DNA of 64,000 nucleotides from JBGUVL01 sp964370395 (GTDB lineage Bacteria > Bacillota_I > Bacilli_A > Erysipelotrichales > Erysipelotrichaceae), in the NCBI GenBank assembly GCA_964370395.1, contig CAYJIZ010000002.1, positions 62,001 to 126,000 of the forward strand, in the 5' to 3' direction. This document shows, in pieces, positions 17,484 to 26,646 of this stretch (positions are counted from its first letter, which is position 1; the number at the start of each line of letters is the position of its first letter). The notes under the pieces were generated by a model. That model had not been told where the DNA came from and did no database searches. It was given only the letters and a program-made list of their open reading frames with translations. Position numbers and translations under genes: made by a program.

Positions 17484-19277
17484 TTATGGAGTTGGTGTCG
17501 TAGGGGGTGTTGGGGTAGTAGGAGGCGTAGTTGGCGTTTCTGGTGTAGTTGGTTCTCCACCAGGTTGCTCATTTCCTCCAGTACCAGTATTCCCGTTGTT
17601 TTCACCTGTATCTGGATCAGGTGTTGTTGGTTGTTCTGGTGTGGTTGGTGTTTCAGGTGTAGTAGGCTCCTCTGGAGTCGTTTCTACAGGTTTTTCTTCT
17701 ACACCTAAGTAAGAAGACAAATCATCACCATAAAGAACTAAATTAGGGCTCTTAACGAACGCTGGCATATCTTGAGGGTTTAAATCACTCAGGTTGAATG
17801 TAAAGTCTTTAAATGTTGTTGGATTATTTAACATCCAGTATTTTTGCCAAACGATTGCCAAATCATAAGGACTTAGTACATAACAACTTAGTGGTGTTCC
17901 ACCCATACTAGCTGTAATTAAATTAGCGTTGTATCCGTTTTCTAAAGTCATTTGTGATGTTGTCCAAGGTTTCATATTTTCTAATTCATAAGAGATAAAG
18001 TGGTTTAACTGTTCATCACTTATGTTTGTTACTACGTATTTTGGAATAATATCAAGCAATCCAGGTACTTTAGCGGCACCACTTGGAGTCAATGCTTTTT
18101 CAAGCATACCCATAATTACTTTTTGTTGAGCGTGGGTACGACCGATGTCTCCCACTCCTTCGCTCTTACGATGTCTAGCAAATGCCAAAGCACCTTCACC
18201 ATCAACTTTTTGTACACCTTTTTTCAAACATTGTAAGTCAGATTCTTCAAAACTTCGTTCTGAATCTTGTTCACAAAAAGCGATCGGCACATCAACTTCG
18301 ATACCACCTAAGGCATCGACAAACTCTACTACAGAAGTAAAGTTTACTTTTACGTAGAAGTCAATGTTGAAACCAATAACTTGTTCAATCGCAAGCATTG
18401 TGTTCTCGACACCATCGTTTCCTGTATGCGTTAACTTATCACTCGCATTTCCTAAAGCTGGATTAGGTACAAATGAATCACGAGGGAAGGAAACCATCTC
18501 GAAATGATTTGTCTTTGGATTAACCATTAACAACATATTTACATCACTACGTGAGTTATGGTTTGGTGTTCCTGTTTCATCCATTCCACTAATTAATACG
18601 GTAAACACATCTTGGGTTAAGTCTAAACCTTGTCCAGTGTGTGTTTTCTTTGTTTTTTCAACATTTCTTTCGTATGTTTGCACCACTTTAATGCTACCTT
18701 CAAATCCTTCCATTCCATCCTCTACACTTTGAATGTAAGAGTTTGTAATGATGATTGCATTAATTTTTTCGTCCATTAACTGTTGTGCTAAGGAGAAGTA
18801 ATTGTTTTCACCTTTGAATTTCACTTTGTTTACTTCTTGTTTGACTTTTTTAATAACAAAGTCAGCATTTGATTTATCAGTTCCATCTTGGTAATAGACT
18901 GTTTTGTTTTTTAAATCGGCTAAGCTATCAATCTTACTATCTTTCTTTACGATGATTGATATTTTTTCTACGTTTTCATTTCCAACATCTGTTACGCGGT
19001 TAGTAAATGTTCTAAACTTATCTAAGTTAAAACTTGTGAAAGCAAAGATCACGATAAATAAAATAGTCGCGATTCGTCGAACCCAAGTTCCTACTTTTTT
19101 GAACTTTTTAAAAGACAAAACCAATAATAACAATCCAATGATTGAAACAATGGCGATTGCAATGTATCGCCATGCGATTGGCAATGAATTAGCAATGAAT
19201 ATAATATAGCCTGCATAAACAGTAGCAGCTAAAATAAAAAAGGATAATATCCCATCAATTGTAATTTTATTTTTCAT
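17484..19277 (-). CDS. LytR-CpsA-Psr (LCP) protein with Pro/Thr-rich C-terminal tail
   Basis: LCP enzymes attach wall teichoic acid, capsule or related polymers to peptidoglycan. The 597-residue protein has three N-terminal membrane segments (about residues 8-27, 33-53 and 65-84). An extracellular accessory region (about 105-205) contains SLADLKNKTVYYQDGT. The LCP domain starts near VFTVLISGMDETG and carries SDVNMLL, SFPRDSFVP, SDKLTHTGNDG and FARHR. The last 70 or so residues are almost entirely Pro, Thr, Glu and Gly repeats, a likely wall-spanning tail. The ATG at 19277 is preceded by GAGGTG; the ATG at 19289 lies within that site's leader. Confidence 0.9.
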   Translation of the reverse strand: MKNKITIDGILSFFILAATVYAGYIIFIANSLPIAWRYIAIAIVSIIGLLLLVLSFKKFKKVGTWVRRIATILFIVIFAFTSFNLDKFRTFTNRVTDVGNENVEKISIIVKKDSKIDSLADLKNKTVYYQDGTDKSNADFVIKKVKQEVNKVKFKGENNYFSLAQQLMDEKINAIIITNSYIQSVEDGMEGFEGSIKVVQTYERNVEKTKKTHTGQGLDLTQDVFTVLISGMDETGTPNHNSRSDVNMLLMVNPKTNHFEMVSFPRDSFVPNPALGNASDKLTHTGNDGVENTMLAIEQVIGFNIDFYVKVNFTSVVEFVDALGGIEVDVPIAFCEQDSERSFEESDLQCLKKGVQKVDGEGALAFARHRKSEGVGDIGRTHAQQKVIMGMLEKALTPSGAAKVPGLLDIIPKYVVTNISDEQLNHFISYELENMKPWTTSQMTLENGYNANLITASMGGTPLSCYVLSPYDLAIVWQKYWMLNNPTTFKDFTFNLSDLNPQDMPAFVKSPNLVLYGDDLSSYLGVEEKPVETTPEEPTTPETPTTPEQPTTPDPDTGENNGNTGTGGNEQPGGEPTTPETPTTPPTTPTPPTTPTP

Positions 19278-19294
19278 AATGCACCTCATAGAAG

Positions 19295-19323
19295 ATTATA
19301 TAATATTTTTTTAGGAAGTACAA
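19295..19323 (-). promoter_or_regulatory. Promoter of the first LCP gene
   Basis: On the minus strand TTGTAC (19323-19318) and TATAAT (19300-19295) are 17 bases apart. Confidence 0.7.
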
Positions 19324-19340
19324 TTTTTATTGCGGAAACT

Positions 19341-19373
19341 AAAAAAGAAAAGCACGTAGGTTAAGTACGTGCT
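19341..19373 (-). terminator. Terminator of the second LCP gene
   Basis: Read on the minus strand, AGCACGTA/TACGTGCT with a 7-base loop is followed by a T-rich tract. The stem overlaps the stop codon of the upstream-lying gene at 19372. Confidence 0.8.
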
Positions 19374-20964
19374 AATCTGCAAATTCAATATTGTATTTTG
19401 TTTCGTCGTAATTATCGAAATTTTCATAGAAGTTACTTGCGTTAAATGTAAAGTCTTTAAATGTATGTTGTTCATTTAAAATGTTCATAAATGCATTTAC
19501 ATTCAATACTTCTTGTCGTTTTAAGTAATAGATACTTTGGTTTGTGACAGGATCAGATGCCGTAGGAATGTATCCTTCCGGACCTGGAGCAAAACCATTA
19601 GCTAACGATAGAGTCGAAACAGCCCAAGGCTTAATTTCATCTATTTGCGTTTTCACAAAGGATTTCATTTGTGAGTTAGTAAAGTTAGTTAATACATAGT
19701 TTGGTACGATATCTAATACTTTATCGATTCGACTTGTCATTCCTTCTGCTGTTAATAACTTGTTAATGATTGATTTGATAATTTGAACTTGTGCTTGTGA
19801 TCTTCCTAAGTCTTGGTTCACATAAGAATGTCTGTGACGAGCGAATGCCAATGCTTGTTTACCATTTACACTTTGAGGACCTGCAGCTAACGTAATCAAA
19901 TCGTCGTTTTCAAAACTTCTGTTTTCATCTTGTTCTGTGAAGCCAATTGGTACGTCTACCTCAATGCCACCAATGGCATCAACGACTTCGATTAATGAAG
20001 TAAATGAAATCTTTACGTAGAAATCAATGTCGATTTGTAAAGTAGACTCTAATGATTTCATAGTATTTTCAACTCCATCATTTCCAGTGTGTGTTAGTTT
20101 GTCCGAAGCATAATTGTAAGCTGGATTAGGAACATAAGAATCACGAGGGATAGAAACAAGTGCAACTTGATTTGAAGTAGGATTGACAATGGCAATCATG
20201 TTTACATCAGATAATGAATTCGCATTTGGTGTTCCAACATCATCTTGTCCACTAATCAATACAGTAAATGTTTCTTTTGTGATATCTTTATCAACTGTGT
20301 TCTTAGACTGCGTTACTTTGTGTGTATACGATTTAATCTTGTTTGTGAATTCATCCATTGGACCAAAGGTTTCTTCGATTCCTGTAATTGCATTTGTATT
20401 CACAACTACAGCATCTACATATCCATAGTATAAATCAGACATCATCTTTTTGTAGTCATTGTATTCAGTTGGGGTAACATCGTATGTTTTTTGTACTTGT
20501 TCAAGTACATAAGCAGATTCGTCTTTGTCGTTGCTTACTTGAATACCGATTGTTTTTCCATCTAAATCTTTTTCATTTTCAATAACAGCAGTAAAGTTTT
20601 CATTTGATTTCAATGAATAGATATTTAATTGTGTCGTAATTACTTCTTCGCCTTGATCGTCCACTCCTAGACGATCAAAGAAAGTATTCAATGTATTGAT
20701 CTTTAAAAGAGCAAAAATCATCACTGCACAAAGTAGCGTTATCAAAATTCTACGTAATACATGCACCCATGTTTTTTTGTAGAACATCGATACCAAAGCA
20801 ATGAATAGAATAAGTGCCAATACGGCAACAATTAATAATGTATACTTGCTTGTGTACGATTGAATCATGTACAAAAGCATGACAGAAACTATAATATAAA
20901 CCGGAATTACTAGTAAATCATAAACCCTTCCGATTAAAACTTTATTCTTTTTTTGTTTTTTCAT
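19372..20964 (-). CDS. LytR-CpsA-Psr (LCP) family protein
   Basis: This 530-residue LCP protein is clearly paralogous to its neighbour: shared blocks include FTVLISG, SDVNM, SDKLTHTGNDGVENTM, GGIEVDVPI and ALAFARHR. It has three N-terminal membrane segments, an accessory region (about 110-215; DLDGKTIGIQVSNDKD) and the LCP domain, but no Pro/Thr-rich tail. The arginines and aspartates that coordinate the polyprenyl pyrophosphate and Mg appear kept (IPRDSYVP; LGRSQAQ). Start ATG at 20964 follows GAGGTG. Each LCP gene has its own promoter and terminator, so they can be expressed separately. Confidence 0.9.
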   Translation of the reverse strand: MKKQKKNKVLIGRVYDLLVIPVYIIVSVMLLYMIQSYTSKYTLLIVAVLALILFIALVSMFYKKTWVHVLRRILITLLCAVMIFALLKINTLNTFFDRLGVDDQGEEVITTQLNIYSLKSNENFTAVIENEKDLDGKTIGIQVSNDKDESAYVLEQVQKTYDVTPTEYNDYKKMMSDLYYGYVDAVVVNTNAITGIEETFGPMDEFTNKIKSYTHKVTQSKNTVDKDITKETFTVLISGQDDVGTPNANSLSDVNMIAIVNPTSNQVALVSIPRDSYVPNPAYNYASDKLTHTGNDGVENTMKSLESTLQIDIDFYVKISFTSLIEVVDAIGGIEVDVPIGFTEQDENRSFENDDLITLAAGPQSVNGKQALAFARHRHSYVNQDLGRSQAQVQIIKSIINKLLTAEGMTSRIDKVLDIVPNYVLTNFTNSQMKSFVKTQIDEIKPWAVSTLSLANGFAPGPEGYIPTASDPVTNQSIYYLKRQEVLNVNAFMNILNEQHTFKDFTFNASNFYENFDNYDETKYNIEFAD

Positions 20965-20981
20965 AAATACACCTCGAAAGT

Positions 20982-21010
20982 ATTATATAATATTTCACAA
21001 TTTTCTACAA
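20982..21010 (-). promoter_or_regulatory. Promoter of the second LCP gene
   Basis: Minus strand TTGTAG (21010-21005) and TATAAT (20987-20982), spacer 17. Confidence 0.7.
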
Positions 21011-21026
21011 AAAAAAATTAAAGCAA

Positions 21027-21057
21027 TTGAAAAAAGAATACAAATTTATAGTATAAT
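21027..21057 (+). promoter_or_regulatory. Promoter of the pcrA operon
   Basis: TTGAAA (21027-21032) and TATAAT (21052-21057); the spacer of 19 bases is longer than ideal. It is divergent from the LCP promoter. Confidence 0.5.
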
Positions 21058-21077
21058 GTAACTCATGAGGTGGAAGC

Positions 21078-23240
21078 ATGGAACTATTAAAAACTTTAAA
21101 CGAAAAACAGCTGGAAGCGGTTTGTGCTTGTGATACGCATGTTCGTATTGTGGCAGGTGCAGGAAGTGGTAAAACAAGAGTGATTACAACACGTATTGCT
21201 TATTTGATTCAAGTATTAGGTGTTATGCCATATCGTATTTTAGCAATTACTTTCACAAATAAAGCAGCAAACGAAATGAAGGAAAGAATTAACCAAATGT
21301 TAGAGTGCGAACGCACTGGTGTGAATGTATCTACGATTCACTCACTTTGTGTACGTATTTTACGCGAAGACATTCGTTATTTCAATTATCCGCAAAATTT
21401 CGTAATTTTAGATAGCGACGATCAAAAGTCTATTTTGAAACAAATTTATAAACAATTGGATGTGAATGTCAAAGATTTGTCATTTGGGGCAACCTTAGGC
21501 TACATCTCAAATTGCAAATGTGCATTTGTGAGTGCACAAGAGGCAAGAGCGAGTGCCAATAAGTTTACGAGTGATGTGATTAAGTCAGAAATCTATGAGC
21601 TTTATGAAAACAAACTAAAAGAAATGTACGCGCTTGATTTTGATGACTTGTTGTTGTTTGTGTACCGTTTATTTGAAGAAAACAAAGACATTCGACAAAA
21701 ATGGCAAAATCGTTATGATTATATCCATGTAGATGAGTTTCAAGATGTCGACGAAGTACAATATGGAATTATTAAAAATTTAGTAAGTGAGCAAGCGAGA
21801 TTATGTGTGGTTGGTGATCCTGATCAAACAATTTATACATGGCGTGGTGCAAGTGTTGATATTATTATGAATTTAGAAAAAGATTTTGAGGGATGCAAAA
21901 GCATTGTGTTAAATGAAAATTATCGCAGTACTCCTTCTATCTTACAAGGTGCCAACGCTTTAATTAAAAATAATACGTATCGTATTGATAAAGAGTTATT
22001 TACGAATAATGAGGATGAAGGAAAAATTCATCATTATTTAAGTAGCGATGAAACAGAGGAAGCGCGTTGGATTATTAAAAAGGTGCAAGCCTTACATCGT
22101 GATGGAGTAGCATATAAGAAAATCGCAATTGTTTATCGTTCGAATTACTTATCGCGTAACCTAGAAAAAAGTTTATTGGACTACCAAGTACCATATCGTA
22201 TTTATGGTGGAATCAAGTTCTTTGAACGTGCGGAAATCAAAGATGCGATTTCGTATTTGCGTTTGATGCAAGCGGATAATCCTGCCAACGAATTGGCTAT
22301 TCGACGAGTGATTAATGTGCCAAAACGTGGAATTGGATTAAAATCTATTGAGAATTTAGAGCAGTTATCCCAAATGCATGATTTGGATTATTTTAGTGTG
22401 TTAAAAAACCATGCAATCGCACGTGGGAAAGCACAACAAGAAGTAGATAAGTTTGTTGTTTTAATTGAAACATGTCGTAACCAAGTTCAACAATTATCCA
22501 TTTCTATTTTATTAAAGAAACTTTTAGAAGAGAGTGGTTATTTAAAAAGTTTAGAAGAAGCACACGAAGATGAGCGATTGGAAAACTTAAATGAATTAAT
22601 TGCAGATATCGAACATTACGAAGAAGACGATGCGGATGCTTCTTTGGACGAATACTTACAAATGATTTCTCTTTATACGGATGCACAAGAACAGCTAGAC
22701 AATTATGATTTTGTGCAATTAATGAGCATTCATGCTGCAAAAGGGTTAGAATTTGATTATGTCTTTGTGTACGAGTTGAGCGAAGGTGTCTTTCCTAATG
22801 AGCGAAGTATTAATGAAGGTGGAAAACACGCATTAGAAGAAGAACGACGTTTGGCGTATGTTGCGTTTACTAGAGCTCGTAAGAAATTGTACTTAACAAG
22901 TTCACAAGGCTTTAGTTTCGTGTTGCAGAAGATGAAAAGCGTTTCACGTTTTGTGAAAGAGATCGATGAAGAAGTATTAGAATCAACAAGTGATACTCCT
23001 TCTTACCAAAAACAGGAGTATCGCTACAATTGTGGTGATTCGACTATTCCACCATTGAGTGTAGATAAAAGTACAAGTGCAAGCAAAACAAAACTTAAGA
23101 AAGGGGATTTGATTAGCCACAGCGTTTTTGGCGAAGGGGTAATCATATCGTTAAAAGATGGAGTCGCGCAAATTGCATTTGATCAAAAATATGGGATTCG
23201 TAAATTAGCTGCGAATCATCCATCCATAACAAAAAAATAA
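21078..23240 (+). CDS. pcrA: ATP-dependent DNA helicase PcrA/UvrD
   Basis: PcrA is an essential superfamily 1A 3'-5' helicase for nucleotide excision repair, plasmid replication and removal of RecA or RNA polymerase. The 720-residue protein has the Q-motif (LNEKQLEAV), Walker A GAGSGKT, motif II VDEFQDVD, motif III GDPDQTIYTWRGA, motif IV (ENYRST), motif V (MSIHAAKGLEFDYVFV) and motif VI (RRLAYVAFTRA). A C-terminal tail (KKGDLISHSVFGEGVI) matches the Tudor-like RNA polymerase-binding region of PcrA. ligA follows after 11 bases, as in Bacillus. Confidence 0.96.
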   Translation: MELLKTLNEKQLEAVCACDTHVRIVAGAGSGKTRVITTRIAYLIQVLGVMPYRILAITFTNKAANEMKERINQMLECERTGVNVSTIHSLCVRILREDIRYFNYPQNFVILDSDDQKSILKQIYKQLDVNVKDLSFGATLGYISNCKCAFVSAQEARASANKFTSDVIKSEIYELYENKLKEMYALDFDDLLLFVYRLFEENKDIRQKWQNRYDYIHVDEFQDVDEVQYGIIKNLVSEQARLCVVGDPDQTIYTWRGASVDIIMNLEKDFEGCKSIVLNENYRSTPSILQGANALIKNNTYRIDKELFTNNEDEGKIHHYLSSDETEEARWIIKKVQALHRDGVAYKKIAIVYRSNYLSRNLEKSLLDYQVPYRIYGGIKFFERAEIKDAISYLRLMQADNPANELAIRRVINVPKRGIGLKSIENLEQLSQMHDLDYFSVLKNHAIARGKAQQEVDKFVVLIETCRNQVQQLSISILLKKLLEESGYLKSLEEAHEDERLENLNELIADIEHYEEDDADASLDEYLQMISLYTDAQEQLDNYDFVQLMSIHAAKGLEFDYVFVYELSEGVFPNERSINEGGKHALEEERRLAYVAFTRARKKLYLTSSQGFSFVLQKMKSVSRFVKEIDEEVLESTSDTPSYQKQEYRYNCGDSTIPPLSVDKSTSASKTKLKKGDLISHSVFGEGVIISLKDGVAQIAFDQKYGIRKLAANHPSITKK

Positions 23241-23251
23241 CAGGAGGGTTT

Positions 23252-25246
23252 ATGAGTCATTCAAGAATTATTGAATTACGAAATATATTACATACATTGA
23301 GTCATGAATATTATGTACTTGATAAACCAAGTGTAAGTGATCAAGAGTACGATCGATACATGCAAGAATTGCAAGCATTAGAAGAAAGTAACCCACAATA
23401 CTTTGATGCGAATTCACCAACCCAACGTGTGGGAGGTAGAGTATTAGATGGTTTTGTGAAGATTGAACACAAGCGTAGTATGTTGAGTTTAGCAAATGCG
23501 TATAATTTTGAAGATTTAAAGGCGTTTGATGAACGTGTGCGAAAAGAAGTACATGATGTAACATATGTTGTTGAATTAAAAATTGACGGTTTGGCAATGG
23601 CTTTGCACTATAATGAAGGACGTTTCGTTCAGGCGGTTACGCGAGGAGATGGAAGCGTTGGGGAAGATGTGAGTGATAATGTTCGTCAAATTCGCAGTAT
23701 TCCAATGCAAATCCCTTACTTGGGAGAATTAGAAGTACGTGGTGAAGTATTTATGCCGAAGCAATCGTTTGCGCAAATTAATGAACAGCGTGAAAAAGAG
23801 GGGGAAGAGCTATTCGCCAATCCTCGTAACGCAGCAGCAGGAACAATTCGTCAGTTGGATACAAGTATCGTCGCAAAGCGTAAGTTAGATGCTTTTTGGT
23901 ACCATCTGGTTGTTGGTGTGCCTAATGTTATGACGCATGCACAAGCCTTGTCTTTCTTAAAAGAGAACGGGTTTAAGGTGAATGATCAAAGCGGTAACTT
24001 TAATACGATTGAGGAAGTGTGGAAACACATTGAAACAATCAGTGAAAAACGTCATGACTTACCATATGAAATTGATGGTATGGTAATTAAAGTAAATGAA
24101 TTAGCAAAACAAACACAGTTAGGTAGTACGATAAAAACACCGAAGTGGGCGATTGCTTATAAATTCCCAGCGGAAGAAGTGATTACAAAACTAACGGATA
24201 TCACATTAACCGTGGGACGAACGGGGAAAATCACACCGAATGCTGTGTTAGAACCAGTTCGTGTTGCAGGAACAAAAGTAAGTGCTGCACAACTGCATAA
24301 TGAAGACTTTATTAAAAACAAAGACATACGAATTCATGACTTTGTTGTCATTCGTAAGGCGGGTGACATTATCCCTGAGGTAGTGCGTTCGTTAAAAGAA
24401 CGTCGTGATATAGATGCACAACCCTTTGTTTTTCCAACCACTTGTCCAGTTTGTGGTCAAATACTTGTTCGTTATGAAGAAGAAGCAGCACATTATTGTA
24501 TTAACGCAGATTGCGAAGCTCGCGTTGTGGAAAGTATGATTCACTTTGCGACTCGTGATGCGATGAATATTAATGGATTGGGAGATAAAAAAGTAGAATT
24601 CTTATATCGTGCTGGCTTATTGCACGGTGTAGAAGACATTTATACTTTGCATGAACACAAACAAGAAATAATTATGTTGGAAGGTTTCCAAGATACTTCG
24701 TATCAAAAATTAATGGATGCGATCGAGAAAAGCAAACAAAACCCATTGGAAGATTTATTGTTTGGTTTGGGAATTCGTCAGATTGGAAAGAAAGCCGCCA
24801 AAATTATAGCGACACACTTTATGAGTATGGATGCCATAATGGAAGCGAGCGTGGAACAATTTGAAGAAATCAAAGACATTGGTAAAATTTCAGCACAGTC
24901 ATTGTTTGACTTTTTCGCGTTAGAAAAAAACAAAAATTTAATTTCTAAGCTGAAAATGTTTGGTTTACGCATGGAAAGTGATAAAATAGACATTGTTGAA
25001 TCGATGTTCACGAATAAAACTGTAGTCTTAACAGGAACGTTATCGCAAATTACTCGTAATGAAGCAAAAGATATCTTATTGCGATTAGGAGCGAATGTTG
25101 CAGGAAGTGTTTCGAAAAAGACTGATTTGGTTGTGTATGGTGAAAATGCCGGTTCAAAATTGGCGAAAGCAAATGAATTAAATGTTGCGTTAATGGATGA
25201 AGCGACATTTATTAGTGAGGTAGAGAAGCATGAAAAAGACCAGTAG
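23252..25246 (+). CDS. ligA: NAD-dependent DNA ligase
   Basis: The 664-residue ligase seals nicks using NAD+. The adenylation domain has the nucleophile motif VVELKIDGLAM (KxDG) and GEDVSDNVRQI. OB fold, zinc finger (CPVCGQIL ... CINADCEA), helix-hairpin-helix region and C-terminal BRCT domain (KTVVLTGTLSQITRNEA) follow in the usual order. Ribosome site AGGAGGG. Its end overlaps camS by 17 bases. Confidence 0.97.
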   Translation: MSHSRIIELRNILHTLSHEYYVLDKPSVSDQEYDRYMQELQALEESNPQYFDANSPTQRVGGRVLDGFVKIEHKRSMLSLANAYNFEDLKAFDERVRKEVHDVTYVVELKIDGLAMALHYNEGRFVQAVTRGDGSVGEDVSDNVRQIRSIPMQIPYLGELEVRGEVFMPKQSFAQINEQREKEGEELFANPRNAAAGTIRQLDTSIVAKRKLDAFWYHLVVGVPNVMTHAQALSFLKENGFKVNDQSGNFNTIEEVWKHIETISEKRHDLPYEIDGMVIKVNELAKQTQLGSTIKTPKWAIAYKFPAEEVITKLTDITLTVGRTGKITPNAVLEPVRVAGTKVSAAQLHNEDFIKNKDIRIHDFVVIRKAGDIIPEVVRSLKERRDIDAQPFVFPTTCPVCGQILVRYEEEAAHYCINADCEARVVESMIHFATRDAMNINGLGDKKVEFLYRAGLLHGVEDIYTLHEHKQEIIMLEGFQDTSYQKLMDAIEKSKQNPLEDLLFGLGIRQIGKKAAKIIATHFMSMDAIMEASVEQFEEIKDIGKISAQSLFDFFALEKNKNLISKLKMFGLRMESDKIDIVESMFTNKTVVLTGTLSQITRNEAKDILLRLGANVAGSVSKKTDLVVYGENAGSKLAKANELNVALMDEATFISEVEKHEKDQ

Positions 25247-26339
25247 ACTTTTTGTTTTAATGTTTTTGGCGGTGGCATTGTTTGCTTGTTCAAGCGATAC
25301 GCAAGAAGAAGGAACCATTACCACATCACCTGTAAACGAAGGAGGGTATCGTATTGCGATTCCTTTTGAGTCGAGTGATGCAACCCAAATCCATGTGAAT
25401 TACAACCGTAGTAGTGCAGATATCGATGCAATTGGAAAAGGATTGCAACGTTTATCAAAAGAACATTTTTCTACAGGAACGTATTACTTACAAGATGGAC
25501 AAATCTTACAACATGATGATTTGGTAAAAACATTTTCAAACAAAGAATCTTTGTTAGGTCGAAAAAGTGCTGAGAATGCATTTGGATTAAATCCAGAGAA
25601 AGGCTCTTCGTTACCAATTAACGAAACGCAAAGCATCAAAGTTGGAACAGACACAGTTCCTGTTGGAGATGTCATTGAATATAACTTTGTGAAAGATAGT
25701 AATAAGGATGCACAAATTGAAGGGATTGCCTTTGCGATCGTGTTAACACCGAATGTTGTTGGTGAAGATGGTCAGAAATACACGATTAAAGATAAGCAAT
25801 TAAAAGTAATCGGAGAAGAAGCAGGACGTAATTTAATGACGTATGTGAAGGATTTGCCAGAAGTGGGAAACAATACACCAGTTATGATTGCTTTGTTTAA
25901 AGCGACTTCAGAAGATGACACATTACCTGGAACGTTCTTTGCGAAAGGGTATGGAAAAAGTAACATTGATAACTTTACTGCAATCAATGAGAAGTATGCC
26001 GTTATTCCTAGTGATACAGCAAGCAAATTAGATCCACAAGTAGTATCGCAGTTTGACGCTGTGAAGAAATCGTTATTTCGTTTCTTGCCAAATGATATTG
26101 CGATTATCGGCCAAGGATTTTTTGTGGATGACCAATTGGATCGCTTGATGATTACGATTTCAACGCAAGGAAAAACACAAATTCAAAATGAAGCAGTGGT
26201 GCAATATGTGAAAGAGTTATTGGCTAACTTTAATAGTGATAGTTATAAAGTAATTGTGAAAATGAATGCAAATACAGATACGTATGCAATGCTACAAAGA
26301 GAAAAAGGTAGCATGGATGTTTCTGTTATTATGAATTAA
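25230..26339 (+). CDS. camS: CamS family sex pheromone lipoprotein
   Basis: This 369-residue lipoprotein has a signal peptide with lipobox LFAC, the lipidated Cys being at about residue 20. The mature part matches the CamS/YerH family, whose signal peptide yields sex pheromone peptides in enterococci and staphylococci; the role of the protein itself is poorly known. The order pcrA-ligA-camS-gatCAB matches Bacillus and supports the call. It overlaps ligA and is followed after 13 bases by gatC. Confidence 0.88.
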   Translation: MKKTSRLFVLMFLAVALFACSSDTQEEGTITTSPVNEGGYRIAIPFESSDATQIHVNYNRSSADIDAIGKGLQRLSKEHFSTGTYYLQDGQILQHDDLVKTFSNKESLLGRKSAENAFGLNPEKGSSLPINETQSIKVGTDTVPVGDVIEYNFVKDSNKDAQIEGIAFAIVLTPNVVGEDGQKYTIKDKQLKVIGEEAGRNLMTYVKDLPEVGNNTPVMIALFKATSEDDTLPGTFFAKGYGKSNIDNFTAINEKYAVIPSDTASKLDPQVVSQFDAVKKSLFRFLPNDIAIIGQGFFVDDQLDRLMITISTQGKTQIQNEAVVQYVKELLANFNSDSYKVIVKMNANTDTYAMLQREKGSMDVSVIMN

Positions 26340-26352
26340 GAAGGAGATATGC

Positions 26353-26646
26353 ATGGAACAATTTAGTAGTGAATATTTTAAAAAGCTAGCAAATCAAATC
26401 ATGTTTGATTTAAGTGAAGAGGAAATTGCCGAGTTGCAAGATGATTTTAAGACGCTTTTAAAACAAATGGAGTTATTAGAAAAAATTGATACGGATAATG
26501 TGCAAGAGATGGTTTACCCATTTGAAGAAGAAACACATTATTTACGTGATGATGTAGTTAGTAAACAAATTACACAAGAAGAGGCACTAAGTAATGCGCC
26601 TAAGACACAGGATGGACAAATTGTCGTACCTAAGGTGGTGAAATAA
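26353..26646 (+). CDS. gatC: Glutamyl/aspartyl-tRNA amidotransferase subunit C
   Basis: GatC is a small subunit (97 residues) that braces GatA and GatB. It shows the family pattern FKKLANQIMFDLSEEEIAEL ... MELLEKIDTDNVQEMVYPF ... LRDDVV. A strong AAGGAGA ribosome site precedes the ATG. The stop codon overlaps the gatA start (TAATGG). Confidence 0.93.
   Translation: MEQFSSEYFKKLANQIMFDLSEEEIAELQDDFKTLLKQMELLEKIDTDNVQEMVYPFEEETHYLRDDVVSKQITQEEALSNAPKTQDGQIVVPKVVK

Noticed and set aside
17464..17712. Short plus-strand frames across the Pro/Thr-rich coding region
   Set aside because: They are antisense readings of the repetitive LCP tail.
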